NCBI GenBank assembly: GCA_016192035.1
Contig: JACPUW010000004.1
Location: forward strand, 1 to 64,000
Direction: 5' to 3'
DNA length: 64,000 bases
DNA from: Bacteroidota bacterium
Lineage (GTDB): Bacteria > Bacteroidota > Bacteroidia > CAILMK01 > JACPUW01
In this document: piece by piece, positions 20,552 through 30,050 of the stretch
How positions within the stretch are numbered: position 1 is the first letter of the stretch
Layout: the number at the start of each line of letters is the position of its first letter
Position numbers and translations under genes: made by a program
The notes under the pieces: generated by a model
What the model was told of the DNA's origin: nothing
Database searches by the model: none
The model's input: only the letters and a program-made list of their open reading frames with translations

Positions 20552-21397
20552 ATGGCATTTATAAACAAAGACCGGTTTGCCGACCTTTTTAAGGACAATG
20601 ATGATTCTGTAAACCGGCGCAAATCACTGTTCATCACTACCCTTTTGGTTACTGCCCTGGTGGTCATGTTCACATTTTTTGGATTTAAGACCCCCCTACC
20701 CCTCCCTGCCGAAGAAGGGGCTTTTGTGCTTGTGGGATTTGAAGAAGGCGACCCCGCCGAAGAAGTGGTGGCCAAACCCACAAAAGAAGTGGAGGCTGAT
20801 GAGACGCTGGAAAAGCCAGATGAAGAATTGGTGAGCGAGCCAAGTGCCCCTAAGGAAGAGCCTGAGTTGGAAACCGGATCGGAAACTGATGCCCCACAGG
20901 TAACGAGCAAGGAAACCGCAAAAAAAACAACTACCACCGCCAAAGAGGAACCGGTAACCAAGGAAACGCCTGCCACGCCAAGCAAATCTGAGGGCGAGGA
21001 ATTGGCTGAAGACCTGGGTGACTTATTAAGCTCAAGCAAAAAAACACCTAAAGGTGACGAGACCAATAACACGCGAAGCCTGGGCGAAAACGCAGTGACT
21101 TTTAAGAAAACCGGGTTTGGATCAGTGGGCATAGTGGAAGGCACCGGCCTTAGTTTGCTAAATATGCCCGACATAGATGAGAAGACCCAAGAAAATGCCG
21201 ATGTCTTTATTAAAATAAAAGTGGACAAAACCGGTAAGGTACTCGAGGCGCGAAATGACGTTGCCCGGAGCACTACCACCAACCTTAGCTTGATCAATAA
21301 ATCGATAGAAAACGCCAAGAGGTCAACCTTTACGCGTACCGATACCGGGGTCATGATAACCGAAGCGGTGCTTGAATACCGTTACCGATTGAACTAA
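20552..21397 (+). CDS. TonB/TolA-like energy transducer
   Basis: 281 aa. One transmembrane helix (about residues 26-46). Then a long charged, Lys/Glu/Pro/Thr-rich periplasm-spanning linker (about 55-175). The C-terminal TonB-like domain (about 195-281) contains DVFIKIKVDKTGKVLEARND and ends YRYRLN. 59 bp after exbD in the same operon. The strongly biased linker composition creates long open frames on the opposite strand that I do not consider genes. It could also serve a TolA-like role. Confidence 0.85.
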   Translation: MAFINKDRFADLFKDNDDSVNRRKSLFITTLLVTALVVMFTFFGFKTPLPLPAEEGAFVLVGFEEGDPAEEVVAKPTKEVEADETLEKPDEELVSEPSAPKEEPELETGSETDAPQVTSKETAKKTTTTAKEEPVTKETPATPSKSEGEELAEDLGDLLSSSKKTPKGDETNNTRSLGENAVTFKKTGFGSVGIVEGTGLSLLNMPDIDEKTQENADVFIKIKVDKTGKVLEARNDVARSTTTNLSLINKSIENAKRSTFTRTDTGVMITEAVLEYRYRLN

Positions 21398-21415
21398 GCA
21401 CCAGCCCCCAGCCGA

Positions 21416-22693
21416 TTGGACTACCAAGAAACCCTGGAATACCTATTTGCGCAACTGCCCATGTTCCAGCGCATTGGGGCAGCGGCGTACAATAAAGACC
21501 TGGCTAATACCATTGCCCTGTGTGATGCCCTGGGCCGGCCCCAAGATCGCCTCCAATTTGTGCATGTAGCGGGCACCAACGGCAAAGGCTCTGTTTGCCA
21601 CGGCTTGGCATCCGTATTCATGGAATCAGGCTTCCGCACAGGCCTGTTCACTTCCCCCCACCTGGTGGACTTTAGGGAAAGGATACAAGTGAATGGCCAA
21701 TGTGTGGATAGGGAATTTGTTGTGGACTTTGTGGCCAGGCACCAAGCCGTCATTGAAGCCATTAAACCGAGTTTCTTTGAGCTAAGTTTTGGATTGGCAT
21801 TGAGCTACTTTCAGCACATGAACACACAAATGGTGGTGCTGGAAACGGGAATGGGCGGGCGGCTGGACTCCACCAACATTGTAGTCCCCGTATGCGCGGC
21901 CATTACCAATGTGGGCTATGACCATATGCAGTACCTGGGCCATACCCTGAAAGAAATAGCAGGGGAAAAAGCCGGGATAGCAAAGTCAGGCATACCCCTG
22001 GTGCTGGGACACTCCAAAGAAGAGGTACAACAAGTAGTGGCCCGCCATGCCGCACAGGCTGGTGCCCAATATGTGTATGCCCCACAATGCTTTACTGCCC
22101 GTAATAACCCCTGGATATGGCTGGAAGGACAGGGATTGGGCATGGAAATACACCATCCATTAAAGGCGGATTACCAGTTGGACAATACGGTTACGGCAGC
22201 CGCCATCTGGCAGCAATTGCCCCCTGACTGGCGCAAGGGCCCTGCCCATTTAAAAAGTGGGCTTGAGCGGATGCAGCAAAATTTTCCGCTTAGGGGCCGG
22301 TGGCAGGTAGTGGGTACTGCCCCCAGGGTGGTATTAGATGTGGGGCATAACGCGGATGGCCTTTCGGCCATATCGCGCCAACTAGCATGTGAATCCTATG
22401 ATAACCTGCACATTATTATTGGCTTATCGGCCGATAAAGAACCAAGCGCCTGTGCCATGCTGCCCAAGGATGGCCTGTACCACCTTTGCCGGGCCAAGCT
22501 ACCCAGGGCCATGGAACTCCCTGTGCTTGAAAACATAATTGGCCAACATGGGCTTAGGATACAGGCAAAACACCTGCACGTGCAAGATGCCTACCTCCAT
22601 GCCCTGGCCCAGGCCGGCACCAACGACTTGATACTATGCATGGGGAGTGTTTTTGTGGTGGGCGAGTTACTGGAATTCCTGGGGCAGGGCTAG
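21416..22693 (+). CDS. folC: Bifunctional folylpolyglutamate synthase / dihydrofolate synthase FolC
   Basis: ATP-dependent addition of glutamate to dihydropteroate and to folates. P-loop region HVAGTNGKGSVCHGLASVF (about residues 43-61), LFTSPHLVDFRERIQVNG (about 76-93), LETGMGGRLDSTN (about 142-154), and a C-terminal DVGHNADGL. 425 aa. The TTG at 21416 is chosen because the resulting N-terminus (DYQETLEYLF...) matches the family, 18 bp after the tonB-like stop. Confidence 0.94.
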   Translation: MDYQETLEYLFAQLPMFQRIGAAAYNKDLANTIALCDALGRPQDRLQFVHVAGTNGKGSVCHGLASVFMESGFRTGLFTSPHLVDFRERIQVNGQCVDREFVVDFVARHQAVIEAIKPSFFELSFGLALSYFQHMNTQMVVLETGMGGRLDSTNIVVPVCAAITNVGYDHMQYLGHTLKEIAGEKAGIAKSGIPLVLGHSKEEVQQVVARHAAQAGAQYVYAPQCFTARNNPWIWLEGQGLGMEIHHPLKADYQLDNTVTAAAIWQQLPPDWRKGPAHLKSGLERMQQNFPLRGRWQVVGTAPRVVLDVGHNADGLSAISRQLACESYDNLHIIIGLSADKEPSACAMLPKDGLYHLCRAKLPRAMELPVLENIIGQHGLRIQAKHLHVQDAYLHALAQAGTNDLILCMGSVFVVGELLEFLGQG

Positions 22694-22695
22694 GC

Positions 22696-22703
22696 TACAT
22701 TTG
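22696..22703 (+). promoter_or_regulatory. -7 box TACATTTG immediately before rnhA
   Basis: Perfect TAnnTTTG match, with only four bases between it and the rnhA ATG at 22708. It straddles the folC stop codon region. At the usual spacing transcription would start at or next to the ATG, giving a leaderless mRNA. Confidence 0.5.
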
Positions 22704-22707
22704 CCCA

Positions 22708-23175
22708 ATGACCACGGCACCCATTATCATACATACCGACGGCGCCGCCACCGGAAATCCAGGCCCAGGTGGGTATGGCATAGTGATGCAATATGGCCAG
22801 CACCGCAAGGAATTGTCAAAGGGCTTTAGGCTCACCACCAACAACCGCATGGAACTATTGGCCGTAGTAGATGCCCTTAAGGAATTGAAACGCAGGGATC
22901 TGGATGTGTTGATCTATACCGATTCACAGTATGTGGCACACGCGGTGGAGAAGGGCTGGCTGCTCAATTGGATGAAAAAAGGATTTAGGAACAAAAAAAA
23001 TGTTGATTTGTGGCGGGATTATATTGAAGTATCCAAAGGCCTCCATTTGAAATTTATCTGGATAAAGGGGCATGCCGGACATATAGAAAATGAGCGCTGC
23101 GACCAACTTGCGGTACAGGCCTCCATGAGCCCTAAGCATATAGACCTGGCCTACGAAAATGGGATCAATGGCTAA
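22708..23175 (+). CDS. rnhA: Ribonuclease HI
   Basis: Degrades the RNA strand of RNA-DNA hybrids. The acidic catalytic residues are visible in IHTDGAATGNPGPGGYG (Asp at about residue 10), NNRMELLAVVDAL (Glu about 50) and YTDSQYVAHAV (Asp about 73), with WIKGHAGHIENERCDQLA at the C-terminus (His and final Asp). 155 aa from the ATG at 22708. The same frame is open further upstream, inside folC, but those residues do not fit the family. Confidence 0.95.
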   Translation: MTTAPIIIHTDGAATGNPGPGGYGIVMQYGQHRKELSKGFRLTTNNRMELLAVVDALKELKRRDLDVLIYTDSQYVAHAVEKGWLLNWMKKGFRNKKNVDLWRDYIEVSKGLHLKFIWIKGHAGHIENERCDQLAVQASMSPKHIDLAYENGING

Positions 23176-24517
23176 ACAGAAACTTACCTACCGCTGCTCG
23201 GAATGCGGGCATACATCGGTGCAATGGACAGGCAAATGCGCTAGCTGTGGACAATGGAATACCCTGGCCCAAGAGATAGTCCAGGCTACCAAAACGGGCC
23301 CCACCTCCGGAACCCTAGTGAATATAGAACAGAAAATCACCAAATTGGGTGAAGGCCCCACAGGGCCCGAGGTGAGATACCCCAGCCCTGACCCTGAATT
23401 CAACCGGGTGTTGGGGGGTGGATTGGTGCAGGGTTCACTGGTGCTGGTGGGCGGCAAACCCGGCATAGGAAAATCTACGCTCATGCTCCAGCTCGCCCTT
23501 AACTGGACAGGAAAGACCTTTCTCTATTTTTCAGGTGAAGAGAGCATAAACCAGGTACAGCTGCGGGCGGGCAGGCTCCCACAGGTAAACCAGGATGTAT
23601 ATTTTATGGCCGATACCTCCCTGGTGGCACTGGAAACAGCCATAGAACAACTGAATTGTGATGTGGTGGTGGTTGATTCCATCCAAACACTGCATTGGGA
23701 CCAAATAGAATCATCGGCGGGCAGCGTGGTGCAGATCCGCGAATGTACCAACCGGCTGATGCAGCTTGCCAAGGCCAAAGGATGTGCCATTTGCATTATT
23801 GGCCATATAACCAAAGACGGGTACATAGCTGGCCCCAAGGTGCTTGAGCACATGGTGGACGTGGTGCTCTATTTTGACGATAGCCAATTGGCGTATCGGT
23901 TTGTCAAGTCAACCAAAAACCGGTTTGGCACTACCAGTGAGGTAGGCATCTATGAAATGACCGGTCAGGGCTTGGTGCCGGTGGCCAATCCATCGCAGAT
24001 ATTCATAGAAGAATTTGGCCAGGGCGCGCCAGGGGTGGCCATAGCCCCCGCCATAGAAGGCATGCGCCCCATGCTCATAGAGGTACAGGCCCTTATTAGC
24101 CCATCATTTTTTGGCACCCCCCAGCGCACTTCAAATGGGTTTGACTCCAAAAGGCTGGCCCTCCTGCTGGCAGTTTTGGAACGGCACTGTGGCTTAAAGC
24201 TGGGCCAAAGGGATGTTTTTCTCAACATAACAGGTGGCATGAAGGTGAGTGACCCAGGTATTGACCTGGCCGTTTGTGCCGCACTGGTATCGTCTTACTA
24301 TGATCTGTCCGTGCCCAAGGGGATGGTATTTTCCGGGGAGGTAGGGCTCACCGGAGAGGTGAGGCCCACCCGGCTTTTTGCCGAGAGAAGTACCGAGTGC
24401 AGCCGCCTGGGTTTTGGCAAGTACTGCCACTCAGCCCGCAACGATAAACCCAAGGCCAACATAGGCTCGGTGCCACTGGCCAACATTGCTGAATTGGTGA
24501 AATCGGTGTTCAAATAG
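23168..24517 (+). CDS. radA: DNA repair protein RadA
   Basis: RecA-related branch-migration ATPase. The N-terminal C4 zinc finger is CSECGHTSVQWTGKCASCGQ. Walker A GGKPGIGKSTLML lies at about residues 95-107. The RadA motif appears as KNRFG (about 254-258), and a Lon-protease-like C-terminal domain follows. I use the second ATG (23168, MAKQK), which matches the family start. An ATG at 23159 would add three residues. Overlaps the rnhA stop by 8 bp and the convergent downstream gene by 8 bp. Confidence 0.95.
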   Translation: MAKQKLTYRCSECGHTSVQWTGKCASCGQWNTLAQEIVQATKTGPTSGTLVNIEQKITKLGEGPTGPEVRYPSPDPEFNRVLGGGLVQGSLVLVGGKPGIGKSTLMLQLALNWTGKTFLYFSGEESINQVQLRAGRLPQVNQDVYFMADTSLVALETAIEQLNCDVVVVDSIQTLHWDQIESSAGSVVQIRECTNRLMQLAKAKGCAICIIGHITKDGYIAGPKVLEHMVDVVLYFDDSQLAYRFVKSTKNRFGTTSEVGIYEMTGQGLVPVANPSQIFIEEFGQGAPGVAIAPAIEGMRPMLIEVQALISPSFFGTPQRTSNGFDSKRLALLLAVLERHCGLKLGQRDVFLNITGGMKVSDPGIDLAVCAALVSSYYDLSVPKGMVFSGEVGLTGEVRPTRLFAERSTECSRLGFGKYCHSARNDKPKANIGSVPLANIAELVKSVFK

Positions 24518-25964
24518 GTTCAGGTCCCCTTATATAGTCCTTATCCATTTTCTGTACCTGTTCTATGAGCCAACCCTTGTTGTTAAGGAGCTTGATTTCC
24601 TGTATGTCCTTTTTGATCTTATCAAATTTCTCCCGCTGTTCAGGTTTCAGTTTAATAAGTTTTACTGTAAAGGAAATCAAATTGTTGTAGCTATTGATAT
24701 GCGCTTTTGACACCAGCTTGTTGCGCTTGAGGTACATTCTAAAACTCTCACAGAATGAAAACAATACTTCCTTTTCGTCTTGCTCAAAGTAAATCTTGAG
24801 CAGGAGCGATTTGGCATCCAGAGCATAGAAGGGGTCATCAAACTCCACCCTTGACAGCAGCCGGGCAGCATCAGAAAGTTTGCGGGTGGACCAGTATAAC
24901 AAGGCAGTATTCATGGTAACCGAGTTATTTCTCTGGTCTTCAGGCAAAAAAGCACTATACCGGCCAATAAATTCTTGAGCCCAATCAAATTTTCCCAAAT
25001 GACAGGCCACGGTAACCATATTTTTAAAATTGGAAGGCGACAACTCACCGTTAACCAGGGCAATATTATGTGAGAGAGATGTTTGAAACAGGTCAAACAG
25101 CTCTTGTAGGTAGGTTTTCTTGCCCATATTGGCCTTACCTATGCAGTAGTTCTGGGCAAACTTGAACAGCTCCACGTTATGCGTCTGGTCAAAGTGCGGG
25201 GAATCCTTGTGGAGCACTTCCTTTAACTCAAAAAAATACCGCTCGTCATCGGGGTATTTAAACATCATGAGCGATTGGTAGTACGCCATAATGAGCGGCT
25301 GGTGGCTCAGGTCCTTACTCGCCACAAAATCCAAAATTTCTTCGAGTAAAAACAACTGGAACGATGCCGAAAACACCTTTCCGTAATTGGCCTGCATGCA
25401 CCCGTACCGCAGCTTCTGTAGAATAAAAAAATCGTCAAGTGCCTGTGAAGCATTGGTTACGTTAATCTTGCCCTTTCTTCCTTCCCTATCGGCCAGGTAC
25501 TGGTTTAGCTCCCGTTCCAGCAGAAACTTCTTGTAGTACATGTATTCACTTCCAAACACATCATTCTTGAGCATGTCGGCCCTCATTTGCCGCTCCAGCC
25601 CCACAAAATGCTTGTCAAGTCCTTTGTCCTTGTAGTAGTGAAGTTTATTTAGTTCCAGGTAGTGGCGGTCGTCATAAAATTTCTCTACCGCCACAAATTC
25701 TTCCAGCAGCCGCAGGGCATCACTGAGCAAATGCCGCAATTTAAGGTCATCATATATCTGATTCTCAAATATGTAACAATACAAATTGCTTCTTTCCAAA
25801 GGCTCTTGGCCTATGGTTTCCAACCTATTTGCCTCTATAAAATCGGCAAGCCTTAGGATGCCCCGGTGTTCTTGGATGTAAGGCGAGCGCAAAAATTTGA
25901 GGAACCGCACAAATGCCTTGGGTTCCAATGTGTGCAGTGCCACAAAAAATTTATTACCTTTCAC
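24510..25964 (-). CDS. Conserved-type helical protein, function unknown
   Basis: 484 aa, no signal peptide or membrane segment. Almost entirely predicted alpha-helical with many aromatic and charged positions, giving the look of a TPR/HEAT-like superhelix (for example YFELKEVLHKD, LFKFAQNYCIGK, ALLYWSTRKLSDAARLLSRV). No catalytic motif is recognised. Start is a GTG at 25964. A CAAATATG sequence at 26001-26008 is one mismatch from a minus-strand -7 box. It stands alone on its strand between radA and the large secreted protein. Confidence 0.8.
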   Translation of the reverse strand: MKGNKFFVALHTLEPKAFVRFLKFLRSPYIQEHRGILRLADFIEANRLETIGQEPLERSNLYCYIFENQIYDDLKLRHLLSDALRLLEEFVAVEKFYDDRHYLELNKLHYYKDKGLDKHFVGLERQMRADMLKNDVFGSEYMYYKKFLLERELNQYLADREGRKGKINVTNASQALDDFFILQKLRYGCMQANYGKVFSASFQLFLLEEILDFVASKDLSHQPLIMAYYQSLMMFKYPDDERYFFELKEVLHKDSPHFDQTHNVELFKFAQNYCIGKANMGKKTYLQELFDLFQTSLSHNIALVNGELSPSNFKNMVTVACHLGKFDWAQEFIGRYSAFLPEDQRNNSVTMNTALLYWSTRKLSDAARLLSRVEFDDPFYALDAKSLLLKIYFEQDEKEVLFSFCESFRMYLKRNKLVSKAHINSYNNLISFTVKLIKLKPEQREKFDKIKKDIQEIKLLNNKGWLIEQVQKMDKDYIRGPEPI

Positions 25965-26128
25965 GGTCTAACAAGAAGGTTAAATCTGGTTTCTATCCGA
26001 CAAATATGTTGTATAGTCACCATAATACTAAATTATTTGATTGACAGAAGGAATTTCCATTTGGTCTATACCGAATGCACATCCGACAAACTTTCAAATT
26101 TGTATGACAATAAGGAGTAAATAGCCGC

Positions 26129-26136
26129 TACATTTG
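26129..26136 (+). promoter_or_regulatory. -7 box TACATTTG for the T9SS cargo gene
   Basis: Perfect consensus, 17 bp before the ATG at 26154. A TTTG at 26099-26102 lies about 26 bp upstream, farther than the usual -33 spacing of about 19-21 bp. Confidence 0.5.
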
Positions 26137-26153
26137 ATTTGTAATTAAACTTG

Positions 26154-29054
26154 ATGAGCATGAGTACTACACTTTTACACACAAAAAAGGCCCTGGCAAT
26201 AGGGTTTTTGGCACTTGGCCTCCTGCTGCCAGCCCAAGTTTGGGCCACCTTGCTTGGTGCCGAACTGGGCTACACCCTGGGCAAAGATTCCATCCGGGTT
26301 ACCCTCATCACGTTCGACGACTTTGCTTCCCAGCTTTCAATAAACAAAACCGTGGTTCTCAGTGCCAAGAATAGCACCACAGAGCTTAGCCTTACCCTTT
26401 CTCAGGTTGCCCAAAAAGATGTTACCCCGGTATGTTCTTGGGTTTGCACCAACTATGAATCACCCTATTGCAGGTATTCAAAAACCCTGGTAAAAACGAT
26501 TTACTCTGCCAATGTATCCCTGGCTTCGCTGGCAACCACCGATTGTGAAATTACCATAACCTGGTCAAGCTGCTGTAGGCCGGGCGGCGAACAGGATTAT
26601 TTTCTTTCCGCCATGTTCAACCGCTGCATAGACGCCACCAATGACAATCCGCGATTGGCCAATGACCCCTACCACTACACCAATGTAAATGAGCCATACT
26701 CTTACTCTTGGATGGCCCATGACGCCGATAACGATTCACTTGTATATGAATTGGTTCCAGCTCGTCTGAGCCAATCGTCCAATTTAGAATATGACAAAGG
26801 GCTTTCCTATGAATACCCCTTCTATTTTGAAGGCTACCCCAACAATACCGACGCTTTCCCCAAGGGTTTTCACTTGTCAAACCAGAACGGCCTGCTGCGT
26901 TTCCAACCCACAAAAACAGGAAAATCGCCAGTGGCTGTGCGGATAACCGAGTACCGGAAAGGTTTAAAAATTGGAGAAAAAACAAGGGAAGTGTATATGA
27001 CCGTTGACTATATGTCAAAGAGCAAACCCCTGGTATCAGGAATTAATGGGGGATCCAGGGAGTCGGTTACCGCCTGTCTGGGCCAAAAAATCTGCTTCTC
27101 CATAGATACCGACGATAAGGATGCAAATGACGCGGTTGACCTGACATGGACCACCGATATACCGGGAGCTACCATTCAAAAAAATTCAAACAAACAACCC
27201 TCCCTTCAGTTCTGCTGGACCCCTTCAAAAAACGACATCAGGGATCGGACCTACCATGTGTCCATTAGGGCCACTGACAACAACTGTGTGTATAAGGGAA
27301 TATATGAGCGAATTATTGAAATAAAGGTAATTAGCCCATTTGACGTATCGTTTGCCTCTACAATTACCGGTTGTGGTATAGCCCAGTTAACCGGTGAAAC
27401 CAATGCCAAAAACGAAAACAAACTCAAATTTGAGTGGCGCGTAAACGGTAACACCTATTTCGGCAACAGCCAAGAGGTGAACCTGGGCGAAAGCGGTACT
27501 TATGATGCCAAACTAATTGTAACAAATGATATAACCGGCTGTTACAATGACTACAAGGGGAGCATAGTTATTCCCGCCAAACCTGTGGTGGAAATAGATG
27601 GCGCACAGCTAGCCTGTCCGGGCACCCAAGTAGGTTTGAATGCGCGTGGAGCGCTCACATACACATGGAAAGATAGCCTGGGCAACGTACTGGGCAACAA
27701 AGCCCGGCTCGATTTGGAAGCTACGGCCAATAGTACCTTTTTCCTCACGGGAACAGACAAATTTGGCTGTGCTGCCACCAGCAAACACTCCTTAAGGATA
27801 CATGAGATTGACTTGTCTATATCTCCCATTGAATCAATAGTTTGCAAGGGCACAGAGTTTGAAGTATCCGCCACGGGCAGCGAGCTTTTCGCCTGGTCGC
27901 CCATGGGCCTAAAAGAAGCCGATGACCTTTCCGCCCGATATGTGTTGCTTAAGAATGAAACCATTTCGGCCACGGGCACCGACAAAAACGGATGCATAGG
28001 CACGGTAGATTTTACAATGGCAATAGACCAGGACTGTGTGTGGCCGGGCGACGTGAACGGCGACTTGGATGTGAACAACCGCGACGTATTGTACCTGGGC
28101 ATGGCCTACGACGACCGGTTTGCTTCTGGCCAATCACCCTTGCCTTCGCCTGTATGGACACCATACCGCTCTACCGACTGGCCAAAATCATTTGCCAATA
28201 ACCGCAACTACAAACATGCCGATGCCGACAGGAGTGGACGGGTGGATTATCTGGATCTCTTTGTGATAGACCAATTCTATACCCGGCAAATAACCTACAC
28301 CAACAAATCTAGCAACAACAACGGCACAAAGCTCTATTTTGAATACAATATTGATAGCCTGAAAGGCAAGAAAAACATAGAGTTGGACGTGTACCTGGGC
28401 ACCTCCACCGAACCCGCCAAAGACGTGTACGGCATCGCCTTTTCCGTGGACTACAACAAAAGCGTGGACACTTCCACCATAGATTTCAATACAGACGACT
28501 CATGGCTAACCGAGGGTTCTGGCATGCTAAAATTGGTGAAGAACATCCCTTCAACCGGCAAACAGGGCGGTGGAAAAATTGACATCGCCTTTACCAGGAC
28601 CAACAAAACCTCTGTTTCGGGCAATGGAAAGGTGGGTTCGGTAAAATTTGTGGTGGACGACAACCTTGACTGGAAAAAGGTAATGTACATTGAGTTGTCA
28701 CTTGACAACATAGAGATGATAGACCATGAAGGCAATATTATAGAGGCATACGGCACTGGCGCAAGCATACCCCTATCTACCATTCTATTGGGAATTGACC
28801 CCCTGCCCGCAAATCCTGGATACCACCTTTACCCCAATCCAGTGGCCGGTGGTGCATGTTTGAACCTGAGCATTGATGAAAAAATTGGCGATGTGACAGT
28901 ATCGCTGCTTGACCTTACCGGCAAAACCATGACACCTGCCAAAGGCCTTTCCGCTGGACTGCACAGCTTTGAAACCACACATGCTCCAGGCTATTACCTA
29001 GTTAAGTTAGAATCTTCGGCGGGCACACATTTCTTGCCCTTTATAGTGGAATAG
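26154..29054 (+). CDS. Large secreted protein with PKD-like, dockerin-like and type IX sorting domains
   Basis: About 966 aa with an N-terminal signal peptide (cleavage probably after QVWA). The body is a series of Ig/PKD-like beta domains (about residues 30-620; several Cys-rich segments such as CSWVCTNYESPYC). A dockerin-like pair of Ca2+-loops follows (GDVNGDLDVNNRDVLYLG and HADADRSGRVDYLDLF, about 628-700), then a cohesin-like beta region (about 715-870). The C-terminus begins YHLYPNPVAGG and ends in a Por-secretion-like beta sandwich, the signal for export by the type IX system and usually for cell-surface anchoring. The ATG at 26154 or 26160 may be used. Function is not recognised; adhesion or gliding-surface structure are possible. 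Confidence 0.85.
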   Translation: MSMSTTLLHTKKALAIGFLALGLLLPAQVWATLLGAELGYTLGKDSIRVTLITFDDFASQLSINKTVVLSAKNSTTELSLTLSQVAQKDVTPVCSWVCTNYESPYCRYSKTLVKTIYSANVSLASLATTDCEITITWSSCCRPGGEQDYFLSAMFNRCIDATNDNPRLANDPYHYTNVNEPYSYSWMAHDADNDSLVYELVPARLSQSSNLEYDKGLSYEYPFYFEGYPNNTDAFPKGFHLSNQNGLLRFQPTKTGKSPVAVRITEYRKGLKIGEKTREVYMTVDYMSKSKPLVSGINGGSRESVTACLGQKICFSIDTDDKDANDAVDLTWTTDIPGATIQKNSNKQPSLQFCWTPSKNDIRDRTYHVSIRATDNNCVYKGIYERIIEIKVISPFDVSFASTITGCGIAQLTGETNAKNENKLKFEWRVNGNTYFGNSQEVNLGESGTYDAKLIVTNDITGCYNDYKGSIVIPAKPVVEIDGAQLACPGTQVGLNARGALTYTWKDSLGNVLGNKARLDLEATANSTFFLTGTDKFGCAATSKHSLRIHEIDLSISPIESIVCKGTEFEVSATGSELFAWSPMGLKEADDLSARYVLLKNETISATGTDKNGCIGTVDFTMAIDQDCVWPGDVNGDLDVNNRDVLYLGMAYDDRFASGQSPLPSPVWTPYRSTDWPKSFANNRNYKHADADRSGRVDYLDLFVIDQFYTRQITYTNKSSNNNGTKLYFEYNIDSLKGKKNIELDVYLGTSTEPAKDVYGIAFSVDYNKSVDTSTIDFNTDDSWLTEGSGMLKLVKNIPSTGKQGGGKIDIAFTRTNKTSVSGNGKVGSVKFVVDDNLDWKKVMYIELSLDNIEMIDHEGNIIEAYGTGASIPLSTILLGIDPLPANPGYHLYPNPVAGGACLNLSIDEKIGDVTVSLLDLTGKTMTPAKGLSAGLHSFETTHAPGYYLVKLESSAGTHFLPFIVE

Positions 29055-29099
29055 GGTTACTCTTTTCCTAACTCCCCTGTCAATAGGCACTGCGGCCTT

Positions 29100-29107
29100 T
29101 ACTTTCG
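29100..29107 (+). promoter_or_regulatory. -7-like box TACTTTCG
   Basis: Identical octamer to that at 18214, here 28 bp before the ATG at 29136; one mismatch from TAnnTTTG. The same box-to-start spacing at both genes (28 bp) makes chance less likely. Confidence 0.4.
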
Positions 29108-29135
29108 CGGGTTACCATACCAAGGCATTGCCTCC

Positions 29136-30050
29136 ATGCGCCTGCGAAACATTCCAGACCAAACCGTAGCCCAACAAATTCAAGATGGGCAAAAGGACAT
29201 ACTTGTGGCCATATTTGAGCGCAACCTGGCTACCTGCCTTAATCTGGGAATAAAATATCAATTGTCTGACAAACAGGTGCATCAGTTCCTGGCACAAGGC
29301 GCAGTGGCCGTTTGGTACTTTTTCTCCAAAAAGCCGTGGCTCACCAGCAGGCACAAAATAGACTTCATGGTAGAGTACGTGTTTGTGCGCTTGGTGCAGC
29401 GGCATGTACCCACCGCCAAGGGGCGATACCTTTTTGAAGAATTAGACCCATATGTACAGCGCGTAGAAGAGCATGCCAACCCAGTGGAGCCCGCTTTGGT
29501 AAACAACCTAACTTTACTCTCAGACAATCTACTGCAGTCACTCACCCTAAGCCTGGGCGATGGCCGTGGGCTCTGGAATGTGGGCCAGCTGATGGGTAAA
29601 AGCGAGGAACAAGTGGAAACCATGGTGGCAAAAGCCGCCATAAAGTGGTTTGGCCTATTGCGGCAAAACCTACAATTGCCCCTGGATACCGATGGAATAA
29701 AAAAGGATGTGGACCAATTAATGTCCTATCACCTGGGGTTACTCAGCCCCACCGACATGGCCAGCATAGAGGTGGCCTTGAGCACCAATCCCCACATAGC
29801 CCGTACCTACAAGTCCTTTCTTCTGTTGGACTCCACTGTAGGGCACTACCGCACCACCAGCCTCTTGGGCATGGTCCTTGGCAAGTCGGCCAAGAGGCTC
29901 ACCGGCAACATCTGGGGCAACCGGTGGAGTGTGGCATCGGCCATTTTTATTGCCCTGGTGGGCTTGCTTATTTGGTATGCCAAGCGGCACCAACTACCTG
30001 CCACTACCCCTAACCCCAATGTAGAAACCCATGATGCTGAGATTCGATAA
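29136..30050 (+). CDS. Sigma-70-like / anti-sigma-like single-pass membrane protein
   Basis: 304 aa in three parts. Residues about 5-95 resemble ECF sigma region 2 (AQQIQDGQKDILVAIFERNL, then QVHQFLAQGAVAVWYFF). Residues about 130-180 have a region-4-like helix-turn-helix pattern (GLWNVGQLMGKSEEQVETMV). Residues about 185-235 resemble the linker of anti-sigma/FecR-type proteins (DVDQLMSYHLGLLSPTDMA). A transmembrane helix follows at about 262-282, then a short tail. All similarity is weak and by pattern only. It could be a degenerate sigma factor tethered to the membrane. Overlaps dapF by 20 bp, so it is co-transcribed with dapF and the helicase gene. Confidence 0.6.
   Translation: MRLRNIPDQTVAQQIQDGQKDILVAIFERNLATCLNLGIKYQLSDKQVHQFLAQGAVAVWYFFSKKPWLTSRHKIDFMVEYVFVRLVQRHVPTAKGRYLFEELDPYVQRVEEHANPVEPALVNNLTLLSDNLLQSLTLSLGDGRGLWNVGQLMGKSEEQVETMVAKAAIKWFGLLRQNLQLPLDTDGIKKDVDQLMSYHLGLLSPTDMASIEVALSTNPHIARTYKSFLLLDSTVGHYRTTSLLGMVLGKSAKRLTGNIWGNRWSVASAIFIALVGLLIWYAKRHQLPATTPNPNVETHDAEIR

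Noticed and set aside
20503-21354. 283-codon open frame on the minus strand opposite the TonB-like gene
   Set aside because: It mirrors the Lys/Glu/Thr-rich linker and has a low-complexity Ser/Val composition; the plus strand has a TM anchor and TonB-like C-terminus.
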